Positions 10,445-20,900 of a stretch of DNA of 64,000 nucleotides are shown here, piece after piece. The stretch is taken from contig OX411544.1 in assembly GCA_948146395.1 (NCBI GenBank), positions 88,001,632 to 88,065,631 on the forward strand. Direction: 5' to 3'. The first letter of the stretch is position 1. The number at the start of each line of letters is the position of its first letter. The notes under the pieces are model-generated. The model was not told where the DNA came from. It worked only from the letters and a program-made list of their open reading frames with translations, and made no database searches. The stretch is from Fragum whitleyi (lineage: Eukaryota; Mollusca; Bivalvia; Cardiida; Cardiidae). The position numbers were made by a program, and so were the translations under genes.

Positions 10445-11868
10445 ACAATTGCTTGAGCACATGGCGTATTTTTCATAAGTTAGTTAGGCACATAATGGAA
10501 ATGAGTGTTCGACTCTTTTTCGTGCTGTCCTCTAAGGTGGATAAAACACAAACAAAGAACAATATAGGGATGAGTGAATTTTCACTGCGTTTATTGGAGG
10601 ATAGAGTGCAATTGCTTTAGCACATGGCGTTTTTTCACTACTTTTATTACAGTATATAGTGCAACTGCCTTAGCACATGGCAAAATATCGCCCGTAGGCG
10701 TCATATTTAAGCTATGTGTTTTGGCAATAGAATTTTATTTTCCAAAAACAAAATGAAAATATATTTGATATATTATATTGCAATTCTTTAGATTTAAGGA
10801 ACAATTAAAATACTAGGTCAAATCATAAAGGTTCAAGTCTACTTTCTGCGCGTAGTATGATCAACACATCATCTATTTTTAGATCGCATATTAAACGTGC
10901 AATGTTCTTTCGCTATCGAAGTTTGCTGGCATACAATTTACAATTTGTAGACATTTCTGGAGGTTTTTATCATCAGAAAATTACTTCTGCCAAGTACTTC
11001 TAAACTTCTCCATTTTACAACGAAATCAGCTTGATCGACCAAGCTTGAGAGCGTTGCTTGATGTTCTTCGTCGACTCGATGTAAACGGCGATTCAGAATA
11101 TGAGCTACATGCTTGTTATAAAACAGTCTTTGAAAGTATTTCACTTTTTAAATTTTCGAATAGCGATGAATGGTTATGGAACGGAAACGAGGGATTTTAG
11201 AGTTCCTACGTCACTGGACTAGCAGATCAATCGTCAAAGAGGTTTCAGAAATAAAGTGGAACGGATTTCCCCACGTGATGCGATTTAAACTAATCAAAAT
11301 TCTTTATTTTATTGGATTTCAATTATTATTAGTACATGTATATAAGCAACAAAAGACACACATGAATATCAATGAATTGATTAAATGATACTCTTCTATA
11401 ATATTTCAAGTCATTGAACGTTAGACCTAAAGACAATTCGATAATTTCAATAGAATCACATAAACCAGGATGATACTGATCCCTCAAGCAAAACATAACT
11501 ACAGTTATTAACATCGTGAAATTGGCATTCACCCCAATCATAACCATTCTAAATCACTCACTCAGCGCTCCATCCACTCATTCCAAACACTCACTCAAAC
11601 CATTCAAAAACACTCAAACCCACTGAAAAATATAGAATCAACAACGCCATTCAAAATAAATTTGGATAAAGAAAAATCGCGATATCTCTGACTTAATTCA
11701 AATTGTTAGCGTCTCACAGGTTCTTGAAGGAATAGAAAGCTATATATATAACTTGTAAGCATATTTTAGCAAAGGGAGGTAATCAATATCGCTAATTTTG
11801 TTCAAGCTGAACAAAATTTGCGATCTTAGATTACCTCCCATTAATTTCACTCAAAACTCGCTCCACAC
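10445..11868 (+). repeat. Segmental duplication, right copy
   Basis: Direct copy of 1-1508, about 10.35 kb downstream. It includes the CACATGGC repeat unit, the possible coding relic and a MITE-A, which is complete here and truncated in the left copy. The left copy therefore lost its MITE-A right end after duplication. Confidence 0.85.
10994..11200 (+). pseudogene. Possible coding relic, right copy
   Basis: The same frame as 651-875 is open for 68 codons and ends in TAG at 11198-11200. The N-terminal residues differ from the left copy, but the central Leu/Arg-rich part is nearly identical. There is no start codon. See the left copy for alternatives. Confidence 0.25.
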
Positions 11869-11938
11869 ACTCATTCAATTTCATTTCTAAATCATTCCAA
11901 AATCATTCACCTTGTCAATTTCACGATGTAACTAACTG
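11502..11938 (+). mobile_element. MITE-A, full length
   Basis: CAGTTATTAACATCGTG follows TA at 11500-11501, and GATGTAACTAACTG is followed by TA at 11939-11940. The palindrome is at about 11775-11840 with the apex TTGTTCAAGCTGAACAA. Confidence 0.92.
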
Positions 11939-12169
11939 TATCTGGGTAGTGGAAAACTGCCCATCACGTTCAGGCTGCGAGCTGCTTGGGCTGACCTTTG
12001 ATACATCGGGTTAAGACAATTTCCTGAACGTAGAATGATCATTGTATCTTCCCATAGTTACTTTCGAAATGTGCCTCTGATTGACCTTTTCTAGATCCTT
12101 CCTTTTTTTTAGAAAAAAAAATATATTTCTTTTATAAAGTTCATAGATAGTTCCTGTTTGAGTTGAAGC

Positions 12170-12550
12170 CCAGGGATTGACACTTACACCAGTTCTTGGA
12201 CCTGAGACCTTTGGTATTTTAAGGAGGACTGGAAGAAGCAATCGTGCTGCAGCTCCTTCGGGCCTGTAGATAATGGTCAAATTATTTATTAATCTATCTT
12301 ATTTTGAAAAATAGTTTATTTTTCAATGCTCAATTTTTCCAAAACCCTTTCAAAACTATTGTGGAAAAAAAAAGAATAAATTGCTTGTCACAAGCAATTT
12401 CTTCTTTTCACACACTCTTTTTCATACATTTCACCCCTTAAACTGCTTAAAAATAATTAAAGTTTCAAGGAGGACCTATTATTATCTGGGAGGACTTGTT
12501 ACATTAAGAGAAATAGGTCTTTGAGACTGGTGACAAAACGTAGCTAGTGT
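12170..12550. repeat. Hairpin-bearing repeat, copy 2
   Basis: Shares CAGGGATTGACACT, CCTTCGGGCCTGTA and the GGAGGACCTRTTA tail with copy 1 at 3912. The hairpin at 12361-12412 keeps the GCTTGTCACAAGC centre, but its left arm has mismatches. Confidence 0.75.
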
Positions 12551-12788
12551 CAAACCCTAAAAGCTCACAATGATACAATACATCTTGGAAAAAAGTCTAT
12601 CCGCCAGACTAGGTAACTTGTTACAAAAAGAACATTTTCCTCAAAACTTCATCCAAGTGTCATATTAAAGTCATGTTTATTACTTTTTTTCTTTGATAGA
12701 TTATCGTGTCTAGTTAATAAAAAGGCTTCAATCACATTTAATTGTCAGCACGTGATATATTTATTTAGCGCGAGCCGTCACACGTCTA
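12551..12788. other. Intergenic, no gene seen
   Basis: I see no gene or recognised repeat here. Confidence 0.4.
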
Positions 12789-13202
12789 CAGTTAACAACA
12801 TCGTGGAATTGACAAAATGAATGATTTTGGAATGATTTAGGAATGAAATTGAATGAGTGTGTGGAGCAAATTTTGAGTGAATTTGATGGAAGGTAATCCA
12901 ATATCGCAAATTTTGTTCAGGATGAACAACATTAGCGATATTGATTTCCTCCCTTTAAAAAAATATTCATAAAAATTATTTAGATAACTTCCTATTTCTG
13001 ATATAAGAATCTATAAGACGCTTGCAATTTAAATTATGTCAGTGAAATCGCGATTTTTCTCTATCCAAATTTATTTTGAATGACGTTGTTGATTCTATAT
13101 TTTTCAATTGGTTTGGGCGTTATTATTGAATTTAGTGCTGAATGAGCGGTTTGGAATGTTTTTGATTGAGGTGAATGTCAATTTTCACAATGAAACTGAC
13201 TG
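12789..13202 (-). mobile_element. MITE-A, inverted, both ends
   Basis: TA (12787-12788) is followed by CAGTTAACAACATCGTG. The opposite end CACAATGAAACTGACTG is followed by TA (13203-13204). Confidence 0.9.
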
Positions 13203-13210
13203 TAGATCCT

Positions 13211-13320
13211 AATGCAGCAAATCACATCGTGAAACTGACGCTCATCTCGATCAAAACTGTTCAAAGTCATTCATTCCAAACACCCACTCCAAGTGAAAAC
13301 ACTTTGAAACCGTTCAAATG
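13211..13320 (+). mobile_element. MITE-A, degenerate 5' fragment
   Basis: GCAGCAAATCACATCGTGAA and the following ATCAAAACTG and CATTCCAAACACCCACTC blocks match the left third of MITE-A. Confidence 0.6.
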
Positions 13321-13519
13321 ATCAACATTACAATAAATCGATTACAGCTAGATTTTGGGCGGTAAGCCGTGAAATCTACCTTTCACCGTTAGTTTTCCGT
13401 GTCATCTTTTCGAAATAGACAAATCGGGTTTAAAAAAAATATCTATAAAAAGTTACAATTTAACTTTCATATGACAGTTATTGCCTGTTTTAAATCGTAA
13501 TGTTTAGTTCAAATATTTT

Positions 13520-14275
13520 ATTTTATAATCAGGCCACCGGCCCATACACAAGGATACAATACAATTACAAACAATACAATTTATAAATATTAGTGAAGTG
13601 TCGATACCTTACTGTTTATATAGTTTTAAGTACAAACTGATAAATAATTCTTGCTTCAATATATTCACATACATATATACACTCGCACATACAACGCATA
13701 CACTCATTCGCAAACATGCATACAAACATATGCATATACATACACACATGCACCTATACATCCACATGTGCACATATGCACATTCCATCATATTATTCTG
13801 AAAGATATTCATCCCGCTTTTTAAATGCATAGTAAATGAACATAGCAAGATTACGCAAGACATTCTAATTTTTACTTGACATGATATTTATGAAATTTTG
13901 AGTAGATCCTATGTTATTTATTTTAATTAAATATTTTGTTCTTAAATCTTCGTAAAGAGGACAATTTAATAGAAAATGTACCTCGTCCTCTACGGAGCTT
14001 TCGCAGTAGACACAAAATCTTGACTCACGTGCAATGTCATAGTGTCTACCTTTCTCTATCATTAGATTGTGTGAGGAACAGCGGAAAATCGCAATACTTT
14101 TCCTGAATTTTGCGATATCAACTACGGTAAGGTAAGACTCTATCTCAAACGAAGACTTGTACATTATATAGAGAACTAATTTTGACTTTGAATCACACTC
14201 TGATGTCCAACTTTGAATATATTGATCTTTCAGTCTAGAAGCATATTCATATAGAAATAAATAGTGATACATTTA
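13520..14275 (-). mobile_element. LINE 3' end, 5' truncated
   Basis: The minus strand carries the C-terminal zinc-knuckle tail of a non-LTR retrotransposon and a 3' UTR rich in TG/TA dinucleotides. It ends in GGGCCGGTGGCCTGATTATA and an A/T-rich tail near 13520. This structure is typical of CR1/L2-like elements of invertebrates. The 5' truncation at about 14275 fits target-primed reverse transcription. Confidence 0.75.
13865..14272 (-). pseudogene. LINE polyprotein C-terminus (zf-RVT-like)
   Basis: A frame of about 135 residues ends in a segment with FCVYCESS, then EDEVHFLLNCPLYEDLR. This is the Cys-X2-Cys, His, Cys knuckle seen after the reverse transcriptase in many LINE proteins. The reverse transcriptase itself is absent, so the piece cannot be functional. 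The frame is intact over its length, which suggests a fairly young insertion. Confidence 0.75.
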
Positions 14276-14489
14276 CTTTCATAATTGAAGATTCCATGTT
14301 CAATTCCTATCATATGCTCTTTAAATATACCCGATATACCATGGGTTTATGGACACGGCGCATACGTCAAAGCTCACTTTTGAAAATACGCCTTTACATA
14401 ATTGCATGATTTTATTGTGCGTATTTTTAAGCGCCTAGTTTGTCCTTAAAGACTCTTTTAGTCGGAAAAGTATATAGATTTTTGTTAAA

Positions 14490-14617
14490 GTGAGGTAGTT
14501 ACGGAATTCGACGAATAAGACGAGTTTTTCCTCCATTGAAAATCATTTAGAACTCGTTCCACTTACTCATTCAATTTCATTTGAAATCGTTCTAAATTTC
14601 TTCAACGAGTCACTTTA
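14490..14617 (+). mobile_element. MITE-A, degenerate 3' half
   Basis: GTGAGGTAGTTACGG, ACTCATTCAATTTCATT and CTTCAACGAGTCACTTTAC correspond to the right half of an old MITE-A copy abutting the next copy. Confidence 0.5.
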
Positions 14618-14983
14618 CTGACATTCATTTCAATAAAAAAATCCTTTATCGCTCATTCATCGTTCATTTTTTTTCATTCCAAAAACTCACTCAAACTTTT
14701 CAAAAACACTCGAAAATCACTAAAAAGATCAAATCAACAACTTTATTGAAAATAAATCTAGCGAGAAAAATTGTGGTTTAACTGCAATAATTGAACAACT
14801 TGTATTTTACTAAAGAGAGGAGGGTAAATAAATACCGTGAATTTTGTTCATACTGAACAAAATTAGCGATATTAGATTACCTCCCTTGAATTTCACTCGA
14901 AACTGTTCATCCCACTCGTTCATTTCTATTCTAAAAGAATTCTAAATTCATATTCCGTGTCATTTTCACGATGTTCCTAACTG
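14618..14983 (+). mobile_element. MITE-A, left end eroded
   Basis: The subterminal GACATTCATTTCAAT starts near 14618. The palindrome lies at about 14818-14884, and the right end GATGTTCCTAACTG is followed by TA (14984-14985). Confidence 0.8.
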
Positions 14984-14989
14984 TAGTAT

Positions 14990-15775
14990 TGCTAAAATGC
15001 TTACTGGTTTCGCATTTTTCACGTGACGTCAGTCGAAGCACGATGGACCGTTTGTGAATTACGAAAGACCGATGGTGTCTTAATTAATTCACACTTTACG
15101 CTTCACACTTAAAACATATTATCTTTGAAATGAGAACTGTGAAGCGTGAACTGGTGGTGACACTTCTTGAATTCAAACTTCAAGCTTTACGCTTCAAACA
15201 TAATATTGTTGAAGTGTGAAGTGTGTTTTTTGATGTGAAGTGTGAAGTGCGAACTTTATTGTTAAGTTTAAAGTGTGAAGTGTGAAGTTTGAACTGTATA
15301 TTGTGAAGTTTAAAGTGTGAAGTGTGTAGTTTGAACTGTGAACATTGATATGCGAACTTCGAAGTGTAAAATGTGAAGTGCGAACTGTGAAGTGTGTTCT
15401 GTGATGTGAAGTTTAAAGTGTGAAGTGTGAAGTGCGAACTGTATATTGTGAAGTTTAAAGTGTGAAGTGCGAACTGTGAAGTGTGAAGTGTGAACTGTGA
15501 ACATTGAAATGTGAAGCTTGAAGTGTATAGTGTGAAGTGTGAACTTTGAAGTGTGAAGTTTGAAGTGTGAATTGTTAACTTTGAAGAGGGAAGTGTGAAG
15601 TTTGAAGTGTGAATTGTGAAGTGTGAAGCGTGAAATATGAACTGTGAAGTTTGAAGTGTTCTCACTTCACATCTGAAAGATAATTTGTTTGAAGTGTGAT
15701 GCGTGAAGTGTGAATAAAAGAAGTCACAACCGGTATTTCGTACCGGTCTTTCGTAGTGAATGGATAAGCATTTTG
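14990..15775. repeat. Minisatellite between inverted repeats
   Basis: A TACGAAAGACCG box at 15060 is matched by ACCGGTCTTTCGTA at 15742-15755, and AAAATGCTTA near 14995 is matched by TAAGCATTTT near 15767, in the same nested order. Between them, 15090-15715 is made of variable 7- to 10-bp units of the GAAGTGTGAA type, first as the complement and then mostly in one orientation. The long frames reading HTSHFTLH-type repeats are products of this periodicity, not genes. Confidence 0.85.
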
Positions 15776-15781
15776 ACCATG

Positions 15782-15808
15782 TGTCAATTTCACGATGTTC
15801 CTAACTAT
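15782..15808 (+). mobile_element. Solo MITE-A right end
   Basis: TGTCAATTTCACGATGTTCC followed by TAACTATA repeats the right terminus of the copy ending at 14983, with the same unusual TTCCTAACT. It lies just outside the minisatellite. Confidence 0.7.
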
Positions 15809-15950
15809 AAGACTGACCGTGAAAATGCGTAGGTCGAGTTCACCGTACCATCAATTTGTCATGAATTATATAGCAAGCTGCCTTCAGAGATGCTACTAAT
15901 GAATAGGTTCCCTACCTTGACGTTATCTAAACGAACGTTTGCGCTGTGGG

Positions 15951-15976
15951 TTTTTTTTTTTTTTTTTTTTTTTTTT
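15951..15976. repeat. Poly-T tract of 26 bases
   Basis: An uninterrupted T run after GCGCTGTGGG. It could be the A-tail of a minus-strand retroposed sequence, but no such element is recognisable to its right. Confidence 0.9.
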
Positions 15977-16155
15977 GTAGTATGATTCGGAAAATGCGTA
16001 TTAAGTACAAAAATGTTTCACTTTTCGATAAGAATGATGAGATTTTCCTAGAGCCTGGCTTATCTTAATCCAGATAGGAAAGATGCAAATCCAGCCAAGA
16101 TTGGATTTCTACTTCTTTTTCCGTTCTAAACATCATTGAAATCAGACCCTCTTAA

Positions 16156-16378
16156 CCCTTTCCTGTTTTACAAAATTTTGGACCTGTCTAAATTCAAAGG
16201 TTTTGCAGACGAAAATTTAAAGTAGCTTTAATTTGAAAAATAATCATTCAGTAGGGGAGAAAAAAGTGTGGAAAAAGAAGAAATTGCTTGTCAGAAGCAA
16301 TTTCTTCTGTTTTCACAATGTTTTCTCTCAATCATTAAACCACAGACACGTTAAAAGCAGGGATTAAACAACAAAGGG
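16156..16378. mobile_element. piggyBac-like MITE (223 bp)
   Basis: The element starts CCCTTTCCTG directly after TTAA (16152-16155) and ends CAACAAAGGG before TTAT (16379-16382). TTAA target sites and CCCTTT termini are the signature of the piggyBac superfamily. The paralogous copy at 17413 reads CCTCTTAAAGAAAATC without the insert, so the empty site is visible. An internal hairpin at 16268-16317 matches the hairpins at 4103 and 12361. It has no coding capacity. Confidence 0.88.
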
Positions 16379-16602
16379 TTATAGAAAATCACAGTACATT
16401 TCCAATATGTACCTTTCACAAATATATGACAATTGCATTCGGTCCCTTTTCAAAAATGAGAAAATAAGAAGACTCCTTAGTGTTGCTATTTGCCTAGTAA
16501 GTGTTGCGAAAGTAATTAACAAATTCAAATTAGCCGGTTGGGTGAGCACCTTTAAAACTTGAGATATGTATTATCTAGTAAAAGTGTAAAACAACACAAT
16601 AA

Positions 16603-16902
16603 ATCTGCAAGGTTTTTCACCGTCGATTACTTTCTGTTAGTTTAGAGAGATTATCTCGTGCAGCTCGTGCTAAAACTACATCAGATTCAGACAATCTGGC
16701 GTCGCCGCAGAGAAGATTTTCGAAATCTTTTTGGCAGCCGTCTATCAGGAAAATATACAAGCCAAAAAGTGAAATCAGAAAGCAACAAACAGATTTACAC
16801 GAAAAACACATTGATGCCGCACAAGCTCTGCTCGTAGGAAACACGTACGAGATTGACAGGTCATGGGAAAAACCAGCTGTAGAAATACCACACGCAAAAT
16901 GA
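16603..16902 (+). CDS. Candidate coding exon, copy 1
   Basis: An open frame of 99 codons lacking any ATG ends in TGA at 16900-16902. The composition is balanced and basic, with RAARAKTTSDSDN, a FSKSFWQPSIRK block, and an acidic C-terminal part ending VEIPHAK. Local GC is higher than the surroundings. TCTGCAAG at 16604 offers a possible splice acceptor, though the pyrimidine tract is weak. The minus strand is also open (16617-16922) but encodes an unlikely Cys/Phe-rich chain, so the plus strand is preferred. It would be the last exon of an unknown gene. The downstream copy is broken by the array at 17943. Confidence 0.35.
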   Translation: MCKVFHRRLLSVSLERLSRAARAKTTSDSDNLASPQRRFSKSFWQPSIRKIYKPKSEIRKQQTDLHEKHIDAAQALLVGNTYEIDRSWEKPAVEIPHAK

Positions 16903-16976
16903 CCTACAACCTTCTTAATCAAAGCACTGAAAGCATTGTATTTGATTTTTAAACTGGGATGAGTGTTCCAACAGTA

Positions 16977-17412
16977 CAGTTTGTTACTTCATGAAATTGA
17001 CATTTAACTCAATCAAAGCCATTCTAAATCGCTCACTCAGCGCTGCATACATTCATTCCAGACACTCACTCAAACCATTTAAAAACGCTCTAAAAATACT
17101 GAAAAACATATAACAACAACTTCGTTCAAAATAAAAACATCTGGGAAAAATCTGGATTTCACTTATTTAATTGAAATTGTTAGTGTATAATAGGTTCTAG
17201 AAGAAATATGGAGCTATCTATCGAACTTGTATCAATATTTTATTAAAGGGAGGTAATCATTATTGCTAATTTTGTTCTTCCTGAACAAAATTTGCAATAC
17301 TGGATTACCTCCCGTTAAATTCACTCAAAAGTCGCTCCACACATTCATTCAATTTCATTCCTAAATCATTCCATAATCATTCACCTTGTCAATTTCAAGA
17401 TGTTGTTAACTG
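16977..17412 (+). mobile_element. MITE-A, full length (436 bp)
   Basis: TA at 16975-16976 and 17413-17414 flank CAGTTTGTTACTTCATG and GATGTTGTTAACTG. It belongs to the subfamily whose palindrome carries TTGC and GCAA instead of TCGC and GCGA. It sits exactly at the junction of the two tandem duplication copies. Confidence 0.93.
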
Positions 17413-17942
17413 TACTTCTTTTTCCGTTCTAAACATCGTTGAAATCAGACCCTCTTAAAGAAAATCACAGTACATTTCCAAAATGTACATTTCAGGAAAA
17501 ATGAAAATTGCATTCGGTCCCTTTTCAAAAATGAGAAAATTAGAAAACTCCTTAGTGTTGCTATTTGCCTAGTAAGTGTTGCGAAAGTAATTAACAAATT
17601 CAAATTAGCCGGTTGGGTGAGCACCTTTAAAACTTGAGATATGTATTATCTAGTAAAAGTGTAAAACAACACAATAAATCTGCAAGGTTTTTCACCGTCG
17701 ATTACTTTCTGTTAGTTTAGAGAGATTATCTCGTGCAGCTCGTGCTAAAACTACATCAGATTCAGACAATCTGGCGTCGCCGCAGAGAAGATTTTCGAAA
17801 TCTTTTTGGCAGCCGTCTATCAGGAAAATATACAAGCCAAAAAGTGAAATCAGAAAGCAACAAACAGATTTACACGAAAAACACATTGATGCCGCACAAG
17901 CTCTGCTCGTAGGAAACACGTACGAGATTGACAGGTCATGGG
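17413..17942 (+). repeat. Tandem duplication, copy 2 (left part)
   Basis: Matches 16108-16867 without the piggyBac-like insert, and is cut at CATGGG by the 2,495-bp array. The rest of the copy resumes at 25381. Confidence 0.9.
17678..17942 (+). pseudogene. Candidate exon, copy 2, interrupted
   Basis: The same frame as 16603-16902 is open up to residue 88 and is then interrupted after GAC AGG TCA TGG G by the tandem array. The last codons and the TGA lie 7.4 kb away, after 25381. This copy cannot encode the same C-terminus. Confidence 0.35.
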
Positions 17943-20900
17943 AGGTCAGACCCCACCCGATTTTTGGCCTTCTTTGTTCTATATAAAATTGCTCAACTTT
18001 CAGGTGCTGCAACGCATTCCACAACACTTCTCTTACATATTACGTCATTAGCGCTTCATCTACATTCAAAGATCTATCTTTTGAGACTAAAGAAACTTGG
18101 TCAAATCAGGTTAACTTTTGGGCTATTCAAGCGAGAGTAAAGGCACCGTCTTTTTCCCACACATGAAGAGGACAGTTAGTTCGGGTACGCCCCCCGTCCC
18201 TTATCCTTCCTCCCGGAAAGGAAATCGTGCACAAAAAAGATCGAAACGAGCGTTATATTAAAGAAGAGATTCAAAACTAGCAAAAAATCAAATAAATATG
18301 CACGTGGATCACTATTCTCCACTTCAAAATGCCATTTTAAAGCCGAACTATTTTTTCTTTAAGATCTACTTTTACCATACAACGACCTCCGGAAGTAAAT
18401 TCCAGTGAGGTCACTCCTATATTTAAGAGCTTTTTGCACTCTTCTAACTTCTAATCACTTTGGTCAGTGCTGAGGGGTTTTATGAACAAAGTTAAGTCAA
18501 TAAAGTCATAATTTTTTTCATTTGTCACTGAAAAATGGCGTTTTTACGACATGACCTGTTATGCGAAAAAAGGCAAGAATTCGGAGTAGTGTTATCTGTG
18601 ATGTACCATGGTTACTTAATCAAATAATTCTTGGTAAGAAACCATTGGGAATTATTGCTGAAAGTATAATTTTGAACTAATACTCGTTCCTTACTTATTG
18701 GGAAAAAAATGATAAACCCAACTTTTTTCCGAGGTAATAAAAAGGGGAGTTAATCATTGTTGGTCGAGGTTATTTTGACCTAAATTTTCGCAATTTTCAC
18801 GTTTTAATGCCAATAACTAGAACTTAATCATAAAAATATGCGCAAAAAGAGTGTTTTCTGTTAAAAGATATCAAAAAGCAGGAGAAAGAGAAAATAAAAC
18901 AGACATTTTAGCCTCAAAAATCGCTACTTCCATGAATCAAATGATATAACAGCGTTCCCCAGAGTGGGAAAGGGGTTCGTAAAGAATAAAGGGTAAAATT
19001 CAAAATTCCACAATCTTTGCTAAATTTTTCAGGATCTAAAACATCGTTTAAGAGTTTGTGCATCGTTTACTTACATAATGTGTAGAAAACACGAAAACCA
19101 ACCCCCAAAAAACATGTCAAAATAGTCATACTGGGGGTGAAATTTAATGAAAAACTGATAGAGCCCGCTCATTTTAAATTCTTAAAATATAGTTTTATGT
19201 CATAGATCTCTTAGAAAGCTCTGTTCCATGACAGATGTGTTGTATAACAACTCAAAAAGGGTATTAGAAACCGAAACGGGAAGAAGAATCGTGCATTGTA
19301 CAACATGGAATGGGGGTACCCACTTCAATAAATATCCATTCTGAAATGGGTGTTAAGGGTTGGAAATTGGGTCTCTTGTATCATTTTAAGCTATGTCGAG
19401 AGTTTCATTCACGTTTAGGTATTCAGCTATGACGAATTTACTATCTAAGAATCAGAAACGGAAGATCAATCAATTTACAAGAAACAACTTGACACGATAA
19501 GTGGGACAAATTTTACATAATTGACCATTTTGACTAGTAATTTCCTTTGTCTCCGCTATCAAATTAACTTGATTCAAATGTTTTTGTCTCTCAATTGCTT
19601 TTTTAAAAAGTGTTTTAAAACATTCTTATTCAATTGCGAAAACCAGTTTGAAAATGTGTTAAAAATGACTCTAAAAAAAACGCTCTTAAAAGGGGTCCGT
19701 CACCTGCGACCGAGTCATGAAAAAACCGCTATCGGGGCAAGGGTTAGGCGTTTTCTCACCATTTCTTACTAAAATTTCACCTGTAATTGCATGAACATTG
19801 AAAAACAAATGTTTCTCAAGCTTATTAGCACAGATTTTTTGCCATGAACTTTGACAAACGTCAGAAAAGTGATATTGAAACAGGCTCCTTTCGATATTAA
19901 ATTTACCAATTTTGCGTAAAGGGTTTGAATTTCAAGTCGGAAGGGGGATTTTGAATTAGGAGAAATGGGCATATTTCCTGTTTTCTACCAATAAAGGTCT
20001 ATTTCTAATACTCTGAGCAAAGTTAATAAAAAGGTTGCATTGAAAAACGACTTTTCGATCACCTATGTGTGATAGTCTCATATTACCAAATCGCAGGTGT
20101 TACATGGGGTAAGGGGTTTTCTAGTCCATTCTATCGCATTGTTTACACAATTAATTACACCCACTTGACCAATTAAACTAATCCTTTCTTCCCAAAGCAC
20201 TAAAACTGACTTAATGATAATTTTAACTTTGTTAAAAGTTAAAAAATGCAAGGAGAAATATTTGCAAAGAATTTCCTTAATTTTTTTAAAAAAATTAATT
20301 ATTCGATTTTAAATCGATAAAATCAACAAAATTGCAATTTTTACACTTTTTGGTACTATTGACAAAGGATTACATCATTTGAAACTATCTGAAGTGGTCT
20401 AAATTCGTTTTCAAAAAATCGGGCCTTTTTACCATCTAGGTCAGACCCCACCCGATTTTTGGCCTTCTTTGTTCTATATAAAATTGCTCAACTTTCAGGT
20501 GCTGCAACGCATTCCACAACACTTCTCTTACATATTACGTCATTAGCGCTTCATCTACATTCAAAGATCTATCTTTTGAGACTAAAGAAACTTGGTCAAA
20601 TCAGGTTAACTTTTGGGCTATTCAAGCGAGAGTAAAGGCACCGTCTTTTTCCCACACATGAAGAGGACAGTTAGTTCGGGTACGCCCCCCGTCCCTTATC
20701 CTTCCTCCCGGAAAGGAAATCGTGCACAAAAAAGATCGAAACGAGCGTTATATTAAAGAAGAGATTCAAAACTAGCAAAAAATCAAATAAATATGCACGT
20801 GGATCACTATTCTCCACTTCAAAATGCCATTTTAAAGCCGAACTATTTTTTCTTTAAGATCTACTTTTACCATACAACGACCTCCGGAAGTAAATTCCAG

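Larger units (their letters stand above)
16108..16976 (+). repeat. Tandem duplication, copy 1
   Basis: From TACTTCTTTTTCCG to CCAACAGTA this segment is repeated from 17413 onward. The stretch 16480-16860 is nearly identical in both. Copy 1 has an extra piggyBac-like insertion (16156-16378). Its right edge meets the MITE-A at 16977 exactly at the TA target site. Confidence 0.9.

Noticed and set aside
15180..15665. 161-codon minus-strand frame with HTSHFTLH-like repeats
   Set aside because: It is produced by the GAAGTGTGAA minisatellite, whose units leave several frames open. There is no independent sign of coding.
16617..16922. Minus-strand 101-codon Cys/Phe-rich frame (and its copy at 17692-18027)
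   Set aside because: It is the antisense of the more protein-like plus-strand frame at 16603-16902; its composition is unlikely for a soluble protein and the copy runs into the array.
19521..19972. Repeated 83- and 67-codon frames in each array unit
   Set aside because: They recur only because the unit recurs. One lacks an ATG start, both are short, and neither has a recognisable motif.
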